In this document: positions 63,122-64,000 of the stretch, in pieces
How the letters are laid out: each line of letters begins with the position of its first letter
How positions within the stretch are numbered: position 1 is the first letter of the stretch
NCBI GenBank assembly: GCA_018242525.1
Contig: JAFEBS010000015.1
Span: forward strand, 61,203-125,202
Reading direction: 5' to 3'
Source of the DNA: Planctomycetota bacterium
Lineage (GTDB): Bacteria; Planctomycetota; Planctomycetia; Planctomycetales; Planctomycetaceae
Length of the DNA stretch: 64,000 nucleotides
Position numbers and translations under genes: made by a program
Notes under the pieces: generated by a model
Database searches by the model: none
What the model was told of the DNA's origin: nothing
Seen by the model: only the letters and a program-made list of their open reading frames with translations

Positions 63122-63607
63122 TCACGTCGGATTTGCGGACCGGCTCGCGGTGACTTGCTGCAGCAACCAGGCGCCATCCGGTTGAAGAACATTTCTGTAG
63201 GACTTGCCGTTGAGAAAGATCAACACCGCTTCACCGCGCGGACTGTACGAATGCTGACTGGGAAGGTAGGCCGGTGAGACTGACGCTGCACGCCGATCGT
63301 TGACAGTTGGAGCGTGTCGCCTGGCCAAAGTCGCCGCCTGTTCTGCAAGTCGCTGTTTTAACTGACGGTTCTCGGATTCCAGGTGAGTCAGCCGCTGCTG
63401 GGTGCGCACCATCTCTTTCTCCATGGTATCCCATCTATCCGCCTGGCCTGCCTGCAGTTCAATCATGCGATCGAACTTATCCTCGATCGTCGTCAGGCGG
63501 GAATTCAGTTCAGCCCGGGTCTGTGCCTGTGCCGGTGCAATAGGGAACACGATTGTCGTAATCGACATCGACACCATTGAAACTATCAGTTTCCAGAAGC
63601 GACTCAT
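63122..63607 (-). CDS. Secreted coiled-coil protein
   Basis: A 161-residue exported protein: signal peptide about 1-28 (ending APAQAQTRA), then a coiled coil at about 30-85 (LNSRLTTIEDKFDRMIELQA, TQQRLTHLESENRQLKQRLA), and a short C-terminal globular end (GEAVLIFLNGKSYRNVLQPD). Start after AAGGAA at 63607. Similar layout to the larger coiled-coil gene downstream, possibly part of one transcript. Function unknown. Confidence 0.65.
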   Translation of the reverse strand: MSRFWKLIVSMVSMSITTIVFPIAPAQAQTRAELNSRLTTIEDKFDRMIELQAGQADRWDTMEKEMVRTQQRLTHLESENRQLKQRLAEQAATLARRHAPTVNDRRAASVSPAYLPSQHSYSPRGEAVLIFLNGKSYRNVLQPDGAWLLQQVTASRSANPT

Positions 63608-64000
63608 GATGTGTTCCTTTTTCTTGATCGTCGCAACAAGGCAATGAAAGGCGTCACCGTTCATTCCGTCGCAGTTGCTGAGTAACCTTGCCCCTTATAA
63701 GAAAGACCGAACCGGCTTGAACTCGGCAGTGTTCTTTGCCGTGTTCGCTCAGAATTCTTGAAATCGACCGGGCTATTGCTGATGTCAGTGATGACCTGAC
63801 AATGCTTGCGACTAGACGGTACGATGAATCGATCACGATGAGCCAGACTCAGGACACCGATCCTCTGTCAACATTTGGATTTGGGGTTGGAACTCAGTCT
63901 TCAGCCTGACTTCACAGCCTAAAGGCTGGACTCTAACCCCCAAAATGAAGAGTTGACGCAGTACCAGTCGCGGAAGCGTAAGCGCACGGTGAACCACATC
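63608..64000. other. Gene-free end of the window
   Basis: About 390 bases without a convincing gene. It holds a palindrome CAGCCT-AA-AGGCTG (63915-63928) within a TAAAGGCTGGACTC-type unit that looks like a dispersed repeat, and the promoter of the coiled-coil gene should be near 63640-63700. Confidence 0.4.

Overview
The window looks like chromosomal DNA of a planctomycete (Planctomycetota). The evidence is a secreted PSCyt/DUF1549-DUF1553 protein followed by a DUF1501 protein, PPC-domain and cohesin/dockerin surface proteins, a bacterial microcompartment shell protein, a planctomycete-type tyrosine integrase and dispersed short palindromic repeats. No taxonomic search could be run.

Layout. 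0-16 kb: TPR protein, tandem-BMC shell protein, HD-GYP-like/PAS/GGDEF regulator, Ser/Thr kinase with a degenerate caspase-like tail, PPC-domain protein, a membrane-anchored cohesin beside a cohesin-dockerin protein, a HEAT protein and a GNAT. 16-26 kb: dnaA, a broken REP-associated transposase between inverted REP repeats, a secreted propeller-like protein, a fatty acid desaturase with a clear terminator, the DUF1549/DUF1501 pair, and remnants of a GxxExxY gene and a histone-deacetylase-like gene. 26-37 kb: an RND heavy-metal efflux operon coupled to an APH-like kinase, an alkyltransferase, a PBP4-type carboxypeptidase, an ArsR/SRPBCC operon with a perfect palindromic operator, a di-iron-type MBL protein and tRNA-Lys(UUU). 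37.4-42 kb: a small integrated element next to the tRNA (tyrosine integrase, RepA-like ATPase, fragment of an antirestriction/ImmA-type gene, serine recombinase).

42-60.5 kb holds the most interesting system: a diversity-generating retroelement (DGR) with two large target genes. A reverse transcriptase with an IGNQTSQ/YVDD signature (59097-60164) follows an Avd-like four-helix protein (58739-59107). The 119-bp template repeat (TR) at 60160-60278 overlaps the RT stop codon. Two variable repeats (VR) lie at the 3' ends of the genes at 46977-51023 and 54806-58645. Each VR differs from the TR at 20 positions, and all 40 differences fall on TR adenines. Both targets share an architecture: an N-terminal region, a candidate Lon-like (S16) domain, a NACHT-type P-loop ATPase and a C-terminal FGE-sulfatase/C-type-lectin fold carrying the VR. 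A conserved hairpin lies 63-64 bp after each VR. I infer that they are diversified sensors of a STAND/NACHT biological-conflict or signalling system.

Around the DGR are an operon with an anti-sigma-like protein, an ECF-like sigma factor and an E1/ThiF-like protein, divergent from the DGR operon, and an operon with a degenerate GTPase and membrane proteins at 42.2-45.3 kb. An orphan VirD4/TraG-type coupling ATPase and two secreted coiled-coil proteins close the window.
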